A stretch of DNA of 64,000 nt from Prostheceraeus crozeri. Its lineage: Eukaryota > Platyhelminthes > Polycladida > Euryleptidae. The DNA lies in contig CAJQUW010016913.1 of the NCBI GenBank assembly GCA_907163375.1, forward strand, positions 186,001 through 250,000, in the 5' to 3' direction. The notes below the pieces were generated by a model. The model did no database searches. It had not been told where the DNA came from and saw nothing but the letters and a program-made list of their open reading frames with translations. Shown one piece after another: positions 25,446 through 36,690 of the stretch. Within the stretch, counting starts at the first letter, position 1; every line of letters starts with the position of its first letter. Made by a program: the position numbers and the translations under genes.

Positions 25446-25918
25446 CCATAGAAAGAGGTTAAGCTAGATATTGTACAACATCTATCACTTAATACAACTA
25501 TATCAATTTCAGTTGGGTCATAGAAAGAGGTTAAGCTAGATATTGTACAACATCTATCACTTAATACAACTATATTCAAGATTTCAGTTGGGCCATAGAA
25601 AGAGGTTAAGCTGATATTGTACAACATCTATCACTTAATACAACTTATATCAATTTCAGTTGGGCCATAGAAAGAGGGTTTAAGGCTAGATATTGTACAA
25701 CATCTATCACTTAATACAACTATATCAATTTCAGTTGGGCCATAGAAAGAGGTTAAGCTAGATATTGTACAACATCTATCACTTAATACAACTATATCAA
25801 TTTCAGTTGGGCCATAGAAAGAGGTTAAGCTAGATATTGTACAACATCTATCACTTAATACAACTATATCAATTTCAGTTGGGCCATAGAAAGAGGTTAT
25901 GCTAGATACTGTACTCAT
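25446..25918. repeat. About 6.5 x 72-bp tandem array
   Basis: Units starting CCATAGAAAGAGGTTAAGCT lie at about 25446, 25518, 25592, 25665, 25740, 25812 and 25884 (last one partial). The body includes TATTGTACAACATCTATCAC and ATCAATTTCAGTTGGG. Units differ by one or two bases or small indels. Open frames on the minus strand repeat the same peptide and are not genes. Confidence 0.9.
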
Positions 25919-26013
25919 ATTGGAATCATTGACATAGAATGTCCTTGGCGCTACGCGCCTCAGACATTCTATGCCAATAATTCCAATATTCGTACAATAT
26001 CTAACACATAGCT
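25905..26013. repeat. Hairpin closing the 72-bp array
   Basis: The last partial unit (AGATACTGTAC...) and the following ATTGGAAT, CATTGACATAGAATGTC and GGCGC are mirrored by GCGCC, GACATTCTATGCCAATAATT, CCAATAT and GTACAATATCT. Arms are about 50 bp with the loop around TACGC near 25955. The array's own end therefore forms one arm of the hairpin. Confidence 0.8.
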
Positions 26014-26479
26014 CTCTTATCTTCTCTCTCTTGCTCTCTTATATATCTATCTCATTCTTTTATGTCATATTTCCTATTTAACAGTTGAATCAGTGTAAAT
26101 TTCAAATTTTGCTCTTTCCAAAATATTTCTATTGTAAATGTCTGGTCAAAATCTATTCAGAACAAGTGAATGAAAAATGAAGTATGTTGAGCTCATTTCT
26201 GGATTACCAAATAGGAAAATGAATTGACAAGGCGGTGGAATCAACTCGCTCATGTAGCCTGCCCATACTAGGTTCATTCCTCGTAATATCGTGATAATAT
26301 CTAGCATCATACTGCTCTTAGATTTTGTCATTGCAATGTTGTCAGATTGCATGATGTTCATTCTCCGATGAACTTGTCTGAGACCTTCAAGTTTTCGATA
26401 GTCACCCGCAATTTTCACTTACAGCAAGACACGCTGAAATATCTATTCGACTTGAAGCGGTTTCACATTTTGTTATTGA

Positions 26480-27325
26480 AAACCAGGAGTAATGCGTGTA
26501 CATAATGCTATCATGCTCAACAACCAAATAGCACTCTCCTAAAATTCGCGGATGACTGTTTTATTATCCATGCCCTACGGCATGCCAGCGAAGATTATCT
26601 TAGTTCTGAACTTGACCATCTGACTTATTGGTCTGAATCTCATGGATTCAAATTTAACAACAATAAGACGAAAGTGATGAACATACAAACGAAACGGTCC
26701 ATTGTTTTGGCTCCATTGGAAGATACAGCATCTAATTGTGAAATTGAAGCAGTAAAGACGGCAAAAATCTTGGGCATTACATTTGATGATCAGCTAACGT
26801 GGCACCATCACATTGAGAATGTCTTGAGCCGTGCCAGGAAAAGACTACATGCTCTACTCTCTTAAACGGATTAACGCTCCTCAGCGCATCATGTGGCTGG
26901 TATACTGTACACTCATACGATCGGTAACCAGCTACAGCTTTCCTGCATGGTGTAGCGTTAACAAAACTTGTTTCCGGCAGTTAACCCAATTTGAAGAACG
27001 TGTTTTCCGAATTTTTCGGATTAAGGGGAAAATCAAATTTGCTGATTTTTGTGACTTGATGGCAAGACGCCTATCAAGTAAAGCGATGTGCCCTCAACAT
27101 CCCTTGCATGTGATATTTGACAAATCATCATCTAGGTCTTCTACTGGCAGAGGATTCCTTCACGGGAAAGTGATGGCCAAAACCAAGCGGTTTAAGTCGT
27201 GTTTCATTAGATTTGCTTAACTTTCTTTCATGTTTTATCTTCTGTAATGTTGTACATGCCACTTCCGAATCTTGTTTTGAAGTGTAATAAAGCCATATTA
27301 TTATTATTATTATTATTATTATAAA
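26480..27325 (+). mobile_element. CR1-like LINE 3' fragment with (ATT)n tail
   Basis: On the plus strand: LLKFADDCFIIHALRH (the FADD box of reverse transcriptase), a connecting segment with ESHGFKFNNNKTKVM, AKILGITFDDQLTWHHHI, and, after a frame change at about 26840, LKRINAPQRIMWLVYCTLIR and SYSFPAWCSVN. These are the thumb and C-terminal region of CR1/Jockey-type ORF2. The element is 5' truncated inside the RT domain, broken by at least one frameshift, and ends with AATAAAGCC followed by an (ATT)n microsatellite at 27296-27321, its 3' tail. It stops about 125 bp short of exon 2. Confidence 0.85.
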
Positions 27326-27446
27326 ATCTGTGCCTGCTTGGCCGCAATCATGAATGATCTGAAGATGATATTATTAGAGCCATGTCTTGAAAACGTCGAC
27401 ATTACATCAGGCGATTACTAATTTGATGTTTCTGTCTTCCTTGTAG

Positions 27447-27597
27447 TTCACCGGGCTGACGGTTTAGTCTCAGAAAGGAAGAGTGAAAAAGGCGCAAAAT
27501 ACATGGTTACATTTGGTACAGGAAAGAAGAAGCAATGCCAATCCGAACAGGTGGAAAGTCCTAAAGGAAGTCCCGTGTTTCAAAGTGAAGCGAAAGT
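27447..27597 (+). CDS. Exon 2, N-terminal half of the C2-like domain
   Basis: The acceptor is TTCCTTGTAG at 27437-27446 and the donor GTGAGT at 27598. Taking one base from exon 1 gives an open frame of 50 codons (residues 16-65) ending in phase 2. The peptide begins VHRADGLVSERKSEKG, continues AKYMVTFGTGKKKQC and ends near GSPVFQSEAK. Strand 1, a variable loop, a strand of the Y-x-V-x-F type, a lysine-rich strand and P-x-F ahead of the next strand are the usual order of a C2 domain. The aspartates of calcium-binding C2 loops are not evident, so a calcium-independent membrane or protein-binding C2 is the likelier reading. A LINE tail ends about 125 bp upstream and a 76-bp repeat array starts about 220 bp downstream. 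Confidence 0.7.
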
Positions 27598-27819
27598 GTG
27601 AGTCACGAATTTCATCATGATGACAATATTGTGAAAAGTCAGAGTTTACTGGTAGCACTCATGTAGAAATTTGTCCAGTTTACTCATTAATCATTGTCAG
27701 CACTAGCAAATCTGCTTAGTAGATTTTTGTTTATCGTCAAAGCTTAGAACACCTGACAGTGTTTAGCTATGGAATCGTGAAAAAATGTTTTTATCTATGA
27801 ACTTCAAAATAAATTCATA

Positions 27820-29776
27820 TAGTCCGGCAGCCAGAGCGAGTTTCTGCAGGAAACGAGGCCGAAAATGAGACTTTCACAGAATGATGTACACCTCATAGTC
27901 CGGCAGCCAGCACGAGTTTCTGCAGGGAACGAGGCCGACAATGAGACTTTCAAAGAATCATGTGGTCTTCAAAGGTGTACATCATTCTGTGAAAGTTCAG
28001 TTATTCCGCTCTCGTTCCCAGTGCAGATAACTCGTGCTGTGGCTGCCGGACTTTATGAGGTTGTATCATCATTTCTGTGAAAAGTGCTTCTCTCATTGTC
28101 GGCCTCGGTTCCCTGCAGAAAACTCGTGCTGGCATGCAGGACTATGAGGTGTGTAAACATCATTCTGTGAAAGTCTCATTGTCGTTCCTCGTTTTACCCT
28201 GTAGAAACTCGTGCTGGTTGTTGCCGGGAACTATGAGGTGCCACATCATTTCTGTGAAAAGTCTCATTGTCGGCCTGCGGTTCCCTGCACAAAACTCGTG
28301 CTGGTCTGCTAGGACTATGAGGTGCACATCATTCTTTGAAAGTCCTCATTGACCGGCCTCTGTTCCCTGCAGAAACGTCGTGCTGTCTGCCGCGACTATC
28401 TGAGGTGTACATCATTTGTCTGTGAAAGATCTCAATTTTTCGGGCCTCTTTTCCCTGCATGAACTACTCGTTCTGGCTGCCGGACTATGCAGGTGGTATC
28501 ATTCTGTGAAAGTCCTCACTTTCAGCCTCGCATTCCCTGCAGAAACTCGTCTGTCTGCCGGACTATGAGGTGCACATCATTCTGTGAAAGTCTCATTTCG
28601 GCCTTGTTCCCTCAGAAACTCGTGCTGGCTGCCGGACTAATGAGGTGTAACAACATTCTGTTAAAGTCTCACTTTCAAGCCTAATTCCCTGCAAAACTCG
28701 TTCTCCTGCCGGACTATGAGGTGCACATCAAAAAATTCTGTGAAAAGTCTCAATTCATGCCTTCGTTCCCTGCAGAAACTCTTCTGGCTGCCGGACTATG
28801 AGGTGCACATCATCTGTAAAGTCCTCATTTTCGCTCGTTCCTCTGCAGAAACTCGCTCTGGGATTCCGGACTATGAGGTGCACATCATTCTGTGAAAGTC
28901 TCATTTTCGGCCTCGTTCCCTGCAGAAACTCGCTCTGGCTGCCGGACTATGAGGTGTACATCATTCTGTGAAAGTCTCATTTTCGGCCTCGTTCCCTGCA
29001 GAAACTCGTGCTGGCTGCCGGACTATGAGGTGCACATCATTCTGTGAAAGGCTCATTTCCGACCTCGTTCCCTGCAGAAACTCGTGCGCCTCCGGCTATG
29101 AGTGCACATCATTCCTGTGAAAGTCTCATTGTCGCCTCGTTCCCTGCCAGAAACTCGTGCTGGCTGCTAGACTATAGTGTACATCACTCTGTGAAAGTCT
29201 CATTTTCGGCCTCGTTCCCTGCAGAAACTCGTGCTGGCTGCCACTATGAGGGGCACATCATTCCTGTGAAAGTCTCATTTTCGGCCTCGTTCCTGCAGAA
29301 ACTCGGTGCTTGCTCCGGATATAGGGTACATATTCTGTGAAATCTCACTTTCGCCTCGATCCCTCAGAAACTCGCTCCTGGCTGCCGGACTATGAGGTGT
29401 ACATCATTCTGTGAAAGTCTCATTGTCGGCCTCGTTCCCTGCAGAAACTCGTGCTGGCTGCCGGGCTATGAGGTGCACATCATTCTGTACTGTGAAAGGC
29501 TCATATTTCGGCCTACGTTCCTGCCAGAAACTCTCTGGCTGCCGTACAAGATGTGCACATAATTCTGTGAAAAGGCTCATTTTCAGCCTTCGATCCCTGC
29601 AAAACTCGTGCTGACGCCGGACTATGAGGTGTACATCATTCTGTGAAAGTCTCATTTTCGGCCTCGTTCCCTGCAGAAACTCGTGCTGGCTGCCGGACTA
29701 TGAGGTGCACATCATTCTGTGAAAGTCTCATTTCCGACCTCGTTCCCTGCAGAAACTCGTGCTGGCTGCCGGACTA
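27820..29776. repeat. 76-bp tandem array with inverted arms (about 2 plus about 24 units)
   Basis: The unit contains GACTATGAGGTGTACATCAT, TCTGTGAAAGTCTCATTTTC, GGCCTCGTTCCCTGCAGAAA and CTCGTGCTGGCTGCCG. Two units at 27820-27965 run in the opposite orientation to the roughly 24 units from 27975 on. Both outer edges end at the same point of the unit (TAGTCCGGCAGCCAG and its complement CTGGCTGCCGGACTA), so the block has inverted termini like a foldback element. Units at 28865-29045 and 29620-29776 are near-identical; those between carry many single-base indels. Short frames translated from it are artefacts. Confidence 0.85.
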
Positions 29777-32230
29777 ATATTTCATCTTCCTAGAGTTTCA
29801 AGAACACTTCGACTGTCAGCCAATGCCTCCCTTCTTGTAACTTTCTCCTGTCCCCTTCGATCGAAAACGTTTTTGTTCATGGGATCTACAGACATGTGAC
29901 AAAGTAGCGGTAAAATAAGCGGTTTTCACAATATTTGATATAATGCATAGTCTTTCTCAAGAACGTTGATAGTTCTATACAGATGAATAACTCCGAACGA
30001 CGGATCGATTGATGATGCTAATGATGTGTACATAGTTTTTGCGAACGTCGCAATTATAAGTAGATGTATATATTTGTCGATGTGGACAATCTTCAAAGTG
30101 AAATGCGCAATGTTCGAAGTGGATTGATAATTGCGTCCATTAGTGTTCACGCCAAAAGTGTAAATCAAGGATATTATTAACAAAAAAGAATATTCCATAT
30201 TGACCCAGTTTTGCTTTCGGAAAATTTCCGATGTTCAAACATCTACATAAACAATTCCTCTGGCTTTGTTTTTACATCAATCTGTAGTGGAAATTGTTTG
30301 AGGAAGCCTCAAAGCGTATTTATATTTTACTTATTTGAAACGTTCTGGTTTCCAGCTAAGAACCCATTTTCAGTATTTACTGCGCGTTTAATTAGACGCT
30401 GTGCTTCTTTAAGGTTATCACATGTGTAACAATCCCGACTATCTGACGCAACTGTTTTAGTGTTGAGAAAAGGCCTTGCGCATCATTGGTGAAGAGCTTA
30501 GGGACCATCTTTCTCTCTTCACCATGGGAGACAATATCTGCCATAAGCTGTTTAAAAATTGTGGAGTCCTCTACGTACCATCCAGTTTCGAAGTTTTTTT
30601 TGATGAAAAAACAAAAGTTTATCTTTGTTGAGGAGACCAAAAACTAAGACAAGGCTATTTTGCATTCGTTTATAAAGTATTGCCCTTCATAATTTTCTCG
30701 TGTCTTATATTAACCTTTTTGTTTTGTAATGTGTTCACCGCGTTTCGTGAAACAATAAAGAGAATCTTATCTATCTATCTTATATCTAGATGCAATCCAA
30801 AATTAAAAGCATACAAAATATACACAATTAAATGGTACAACAATGGCAAAAACTTTGTAAGATACATCTAAACAAGCATGGTATACATAGAATCCATAGA
30901 AAGCAGAAACATTTAATAAAAGCTTGTGTAATTATTATAGAAATTTATAATATTCCATAACATTTTTAAAAATTAGTGGATACAGGAGAGGACTTTTTCT
31001 GAAACTCTTGGTGGGGATCGTTCCGTTATTTTCGCTCGTCTGCGACTGTCGAGAATGTTCCTGACGACAGTCCGCATCGAAGTGATGCCATGAGAACTGT
31101 TTCACCGCAACTCAGGCTTATGAACTCTTTAAAAGCGCCGTAGATAGAACGATCTGAAAATTTATATCATTGTTGCATCGCTGGTACACACCTTGCAGAT
31201 TAGCTGATAGTCCATGTGTGTGTTATTTAATGTATATAAATGTGTTTCATGGAGAACGATTCTGCTCGGTGAAATCTTCAGGGCTTTATCTCCTGAAATC
31301 AGTCAGCTTCACATGAGGAATCACTGATGATAAGAACTGCCTCCCAGTAGCGGAGTGTTCTCCACGTGTCTGCTGAATTCGTCCTTTCACAGTCAGGAGT
31401 TTATGAATCACTGACATCATTTTGATTATAATTTAAAGACCTCATAGATGATGGATGCTCTGTAGTCACGAGATGTCTAATAAGAGACAAAAATATATTG
31501 ACATCGGCAACCACTCATTATGAGGAGGCGCACTTGGAAAGACAACACTGGTTGCACTTTTCCACCAAAATCGTGATAAACGATCTTCCGAAGGAATGGA
31601 TATTCAAACGATTCTTGCTTAACTTCTAGCATTTTCATTACTTGTACCAATCAAATTATTATCAATCTTGACGTTTCAGTTTGTTTTTTGTTCGTCTCTG
31701 ATTGCATCATCGATAGATTTTCTTTAGATTTTAATCATGTCTTTTACTTGTATAACAATGAATAAGGCGTGGACACATACGTTATCATTTAGATCCCATG
31801 ACTCCTTCACAAAGGAAATAGATTATCAAAAATTTTTCCAGAGAGAGTCCACCAATTCACAAAAAAAAACACAGCAGAATCGATATTTCGCAAAGCAAAT
31901 CTTTTTGCAATAAGCCTTCTAATTGCACAAAAACAAACATATAAAAAATGACAGAATCCCACACCGATAGCCATTGATGCCTACGTGCCTAGGTGAACAA
32001 TCTATCACATAGCATTTGAATATTGCAACTGTTTATAGAAAGTTGCTCATTCTTGTGGAAGTTTTGTATTCTGTAGTCTCTTCTTGACAGGTCCGAAATT
32101 CCCCCCCCCCCTTCTTTCAATAGATTCCTTATGATAGTGTATTAGAGTACTGGATAATTGTTTACAACTTGTTTCAACGGTTTTATAACCAATTGCACAA
32201 ACAACCGTCATTATCAAGTGCTAACCAAAG
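29777..32230. other. No gene; possible LINE 3' end at 30640-30780
   Basis: No exon or RNA gene was found. Near 30755-30780 AATAAAGAGAATC is followed by (TATC)n, the look of a LINE or SINE 3' tail, but no coding part was recognised upstream. A poly-C run lies at about 32100-32112. Confidence 0.4.
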
Positions 32231-32236
32231 TCAAGT

Positions 32237-32905
32237 GGCCATCCAGTCCAGTGACATGTATTGGGGAGTTTTGAACGTGCGCCCATAGTATAGCGTGAGC
32301 ATTAATCATGGGGTGAAGGATGGAGCCTCCAGTCCAGTATGTTTCTCATGGGTTATGGGTTGGGTATTGAAACCGTCGCATTAGGTTATCTTAATGCGAA
32401 ATTATCAGGGCATAGATGTTCTCTGGCTTAGCATGTCCAGAGTACATGGTATGGGAGTAATATCGTCTCAAAAGATATCTTACATTAACACGATACGTCC
32501 TTTCATCTTATGTTCCAGCCTCCATCCAGTACAGGTATTGAGTTGTGAAACGTCACCTTTAGATATCTTACATTAATCATAGATGTTCCTGCCTCCAGTC
32601 CAGTACATGGTATGGGAGTTGAACGTCCCATAGATATCCTACATTAATCATAGATGTTCCTGCCTCCAGTCCAGTACATGGTATGGGAGTTGAACGTCCC
32701 ATAGATATCTTACATTAATCATAGATGTTCCTGCCCTCCAGTCCAGTACATGGTAGTAGATGGGAAGGTTAACGTTCCCATAGATTATCCTACATTTATT
32801 CAATCATAGATGATTTTCCTGCCTTCCAGTCCAGTACATGGGTTAATGGAGGTTTTGAAGTTTGAACGTCCCATAGATATCTTACATTAATCATAGATGT
32901 TCCTC
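32237..32905. repeat. About 8 x 66-bp tandem array next to exon 3
   Basis: The clearest units, at about 32565-32730, contain CATAGATATCTTACATTAAT, CATAGATGTTCCTGCC and TCCAGTCCAGTACATGGTAT. Earlier units (32237-32560) and later ones (32733-32905) are longer and disturbed by indels. The array ends at GTTCCTCCCTCCCTG, about 30 bp before the CAG acceptor of exon 3, so repeat sequence forms part of the region where the branch point and pyrimidine tract should be. Confidence 0.85.
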
Positions 32906-32938
32906 CCTCCCTGCTCACAGACATTTTGATCATTTCAG

Positions 32939-33164
32939 GAAAGTGGCGGATATCTCTGATCCCATCGTGTTGCTCATCAGCGACAAGAAATATCATTGCG
33001 GACAAGTCATCATCCCTGTCAACGAAATCCGAGCCGTTCCTGAAGGCACTTCGAATCCTTACACTGTCGTTTCCAAGCGGTTCTGTGAACTGGAACAGAC
33101 GAAGAAGCAGTCCAATCCTCGTGGATACCTGGAGTTCACATGCTGGGTTGATGAATTGAGAGCG
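32939..33164 (+). CDS. Exon 3, C-terminal half of the C2-like domain
   Basis: The acceptor is CATTTCAG ending at 32938 and the donor GTAAGT at 33165. The first base completes the split codon from exon 2 and 75 further codons follow (residues 67-141), ending in phase 0. Visible C2 strands are ADISDPIVLLISDKKYHCG, then GQVIIPVNEI, then a segment ending RGYLEFTCWVDELRA. The pattern G-x-x-x-IP-x-x-x-I, a short insert, then R-G-x-L-E-F is typical of C2 domains and resembles class I Rab11-FIP C2 domains (established family pattern, recalled rather than searched). A 66-bp tandem repeat runs to about 30 bp before the acceptor, and a foldback MITE begins 13 bp after the exon, so both splice sites sit in repeat DNA. 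Confidence 0.75.
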
Positions 33165-33177
33165 GTAAGTGTTTGAA

Positions 33178-33366
33178 GGTGCGTTTACACGTGCAGGTTG
33201 ATTGCTGACACTTTTCACGGACACTCAGGGAATAATAAGCTGTTGAGATCAATGCATTTCTCTATATAACCATTCATTAAATTGCTATTTTTTTTTGTTT
33301 GTCCTTTATTTCTTGACTCATCATGGATCGAAAAATGTCAGCATTTAAGTTGCACTTGTAAACATC
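33178..33366. mobile_element. Foldback MITE, GGTGCGTTTACACGTG family (copy 2)
   Basis: It begins GGTGCGTTTACACGTGCAGG and ends GTTGCACTTGTAAACATC. Inside are ATTGCTGACACTTTTCACGG and GAAAAATGTCAGCATTTAAG as inverted partners, plus AATAATAAGCTGTTGAGAT and CCATTCATTAAATTGCTATT, shared with the copy at 10268. It is about half the length of copy 1. It starts 13 bp after the end of exon 3, within the intron donor region but downstream of the GTAAGT. Confidence 0.75.
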
Positions 33367-35530
33367 AAATGTGTCTAATTGTGTGATACCTGAGTGCTTG
33401 CGGTAGTCATTTACTGTGTCTTGAGGTAGTAACAGGTGATTAGTTGGGATCTTCTTCCATTGATAGACAAATGCCGGGTTTCCTCTCATAAACGCCGCGG
33501 CGTTGATTTGCAATCTTATACTTTTCAGTGCGGAGTATATGAAAATGGACGATTTTCCACTAATGAGATTTTTCCTTATTGAATAACTACAATAATTTCA
33601 GGCATGTGACCTTTACAGGAAAGTAACAATGTGAGCTGAAAAATCATCTAGCATGCTTCCGTGTTACCGATTTATTCATTCCCGACGAGGTGTGTTGGTT
33701 TCGACGCTGAAAGAACACGGCGCAGAACTAATTTCTTGGAATTTCCGTTACTTGTATTTGCGGTTCCCCACTGTGAATTCGTTTTTATGAAATCGTTAAT
33801 GTCGAACAAGAAATTCGGATTAGCTAGATTGTTGTCTTGCACCACACGTTACATCGACGATGTTATCGGTTTTTAAATTATAAACATTTTTTGACACTTT
33901 GTTTTTTGACCTAAGATTTATTCCCCGCGGATTTTGATAAGGCCTTGCCTCTGCTATGAGAGAAATGGGACGGAATTAAACACCCTCAGAGTTGAATATC
34001 TCCGAATGTCCAAGCTTTAAATATTGTAAGTGATGGTTACATACATCCGTTTTTCATATAAGGTTGTTGAGCAATTTTTGGTTTTTGATTGTTATTTGTT
34101 TTTGCTCTTTTCCCGGACAGTCTTCTCCTCTTTCATATGGTGTGCGAATGTCTTTGCAAGTCATATTCTTCGTTACCTTTGGATTATGTTCTCATCTGCG
34201 TATGCCATTGTTAAAGTTTAAAAAAAGCACCTGTTTATATAAGTTTTTGTGGAAAACGCCCGGAAAATGATATGAATGAAATAATTGAAGGCCCCGCTGC
34301 AGTTAATCAAATGTATGGAGGGGAGGGAGACTGTTTGAAAAAAATTGGAAAAAGAGGCATTTTTTTTTAGTTTTGTTTTTTAATATGGTTTGCAGTCAGC
34401 CAGGGAGAATTGTGTTTTTGTGGTGGTTCATATTAAGAGTTGTTATCATTGTTTTTTTTTTTTTTTTTAAGTCATGTGTTGGGGTCCCCGCCAGCTCTAG
34501 GGGTTGTTTTTGAGGTGTACAAAATGTTAAAGGTCCCGAGAAAAAAACGCGACCCTTAGAGCTGGTCATTTTGCTTGAATGAACCCCTTCTATGTTTAAT
34601 CTTTTCTGGTATGTCTTGTATAAAGATTGTAAATATGTTTTATTGTTCGGTACGCCATCTGAGTATTATTTCTTTCTTTTATGTTACCCGATGACCGGCG
34701 TGAACGCTTTCGACAGCCCTTTTCAGGGCTATACTTACTAAGTATTTATTGAGTTTCTATTGTATATTATTGTTCATTTGAAGTGCACTAACCTGACTTT
34801 TCCCATAACTTCCCATGGTCACTTGAAGGCAGCCTGTCACCAAACTTGAACGCGATGAGTCGGTGCTCGACGGTACAGTGCAGCAGCCAGAGGGAGGGCC
34901 CACCATAACCAGTAAGCAGTTTGTAGGCAAGGTCACATTTTCGGAAAAGGTGCTGTACCATCCCTTTCAATTAGAATCGTCCCCATACAGATCATGACAT
35001 CGCATGTCGATAAAAATTAGAGGTTTTAGTTACCATTGCCTTTGGCAGTTGCTTGAGAATGACCTGCGGTTTATGCCGGAAGATCTCTGAAGTATGACGA
35101 TCTTCTGTTTCAGTCATTTACAAGGAAGCCACAACCACGATAATTCAAAGAAATATAGTTTCAAGTTTGAAGAGATCTGATCATTGTTCTTTTTCTCTCG
35201 TCTGCTTGGCACTGAAACTTAGGAATGGATCTCTTTCGACTGCCTTCTTAACTATTGGTCCGTTTTTCTGACAGTCTTCAATCAGGACAATACCAGAAAG
35301 CGACGCGATCATTGAATATTGGACTTTTTTAACCGTGCTTGGTTGCCGAGGCTGACAAACACATGGTTTAACTACATTTATGATTCAATACTTAGCAGAT
35401 TTTAACAATTTACCTGTTCCTCTGCTCCTTTTCATTATCAAATTGTTTGTACGACTAGATTTAGACGAATTGAACCAAGAGCCAGTTAGAGGCTACCTTA
35501 TTTAAAAATCAATCTCTAAATAGATATCTA
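33367..35530. other. No gene recognised; T/G-rich stretches
   Basis: Intron sequence with several T-rich runs (34360-34380, 34450-34470) and a short imperfect inverted repeat around CCAGCTCTAGGGG (34490) and CCCTTAGAGCTGG (34552). No supported exon. Confidence 0.45.
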
Positions 35531-35635
35531 TGTGATCTTAATCATGGTTGACCAGGTAAATGCCGCAGGAATTCAGAGGTCGCTGAAGCTAAAATGCAAG
35601 GGGAAGAACAGAATAGTAATGGCGAATGCTGGTCG

Positions 35636-35840
35636 TGCGGCGGTCGGGTTTGGGGTTCCGCGCGGCGCGTTGTTCGGGGTCGGGGTTTTTCTTCGGGTTG
35701 CGGTGGTCGGGGTCGGGTTTGCGTTTGTTTTGTTTTTGTGCGTGTGGTTGAGGTCGGTGTTTGGTGGTGGTTTTTTCGGTTAGATGCGGGCGGTAGGTGG
35801 CGTGCGGTTGTTTGTTGGGTTTTGGCGTGTTCGGTTCAAC
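35636..35840. repeat. G/T-only low-complexity patch
   Basis: About 200 bases made almost entirely of G and T with some C (GGTCGGGGTCGGGTTTGCGT and similar), strikingly unlike the AT-rich context on both sides. It has the strand asymmetry opposite to the A/C patches at 19650 and 48166. The Gly/Val-rich frames here are artefacts. It is likely a sequencing or consensus artefact, otherwise a very unusual simple repeat. Confidence 0.6.
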
Positions 35841-36059
35841 ACTCGTGACCTGAAGAAGATAGGGAATAGCACAATCACAGTTGGGGGGCTGACCTTCTGG
35901 AGCTCAGCTCCTGATCACTGACTGATGGCGTTCGCTGCTGGCTGGAATGAGGGGAATGAGACTGTTTGCAGAGGTTGATCGCTTTTACTTATCTTGGGCT
36001 CTATCGAGAAAAAATTGATGGAAGGTTGACAGAGACGTCCACGTGTGAGGAATAGCCAT

Positions 36060-36690
36060 GGCTATGGGCTAAGGCGACCGGCGATAGTTGGACAAAGACT
36101 GTACAAGCTATGGGCAAGATTGGGCATACCACCAAAGCTCAAGGATAAAATTAGTGTGAAGGACGCTTTGGTTTTGTGGCCCCAAATTCTATCATTATGG
36201 TGCGGAAAGGATTGGACCCGCTGAAAAACTACAGGACGAGGGAAACACATCGAAGCTGCCGAAAAAAGTGGTTCTGGGAGGGAAGTTGGGGCATAAATTA
36301 CATGAAGAGAGCACCGAACGAATGCCAGCATATCTTCGAGCAGCACAACTGGCCACTACCTATGTTACTTCGACAATTTGGGATAAAAGTAAAACTCTCC
36401 TTTCTTCGTTATCAATGCAGGAGAGGAGAGGGATGCTTTTTAACGGAACTGTCCGGCTCACAGGCAAAATGGAGGGCAGCTCGGCGCAGAGGGGTCGAGG
36501 AAGGCCCAGGACGCAGGTTTATGGCAAAACTTCATGGAAATGGACCCGGACTCAACATGTACAAATTGAACAGCGCAACGCACCGGTGACTCGCAGAAAA
36601 CTGTTGGCGTGCCATCTCCATGGGTTCGGCACGAAGTCGCGGAAGGAGAAGTGCAGCAATGATGAAAATATGCCGATAAAGTAAAAGTAA
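36060..36690 (+). mobile_element. Probable LINE 3' coding end, frameshifted
   Basis: Across two plus-strand frames the segment reads SLSMQERRGMLFNGT, then SSAQRGRGRPRT (alternative frame RRGVEEGPGRRFM), GPGLNMYKLNSATHR and finally WRAISMGSARSRGRRSAA. A basic GRP-R motif, an L-x-x-Y-x-L-x-x-A-x-x-R segment and a terminal W-R ... RGR are the usual C-terminus of one class of LINE ORF2. The match is by pattern only and the 5' part (36060-36400) is not clearly assigned, so the call is tentative. Confidence 0.4.

Noticed and set aside
35532-35848. Gly/Val-rich coding exon
   Set aside because: It overlaps the G/T-only patch; the composition, not selection, keeps the frames open.
36176-36684. Two overlapping host genes of about 137 codons
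   Set aside because: The frames alternate along one LINE-like C-terminal pattern, consistent with a frameshifted transposon tail.
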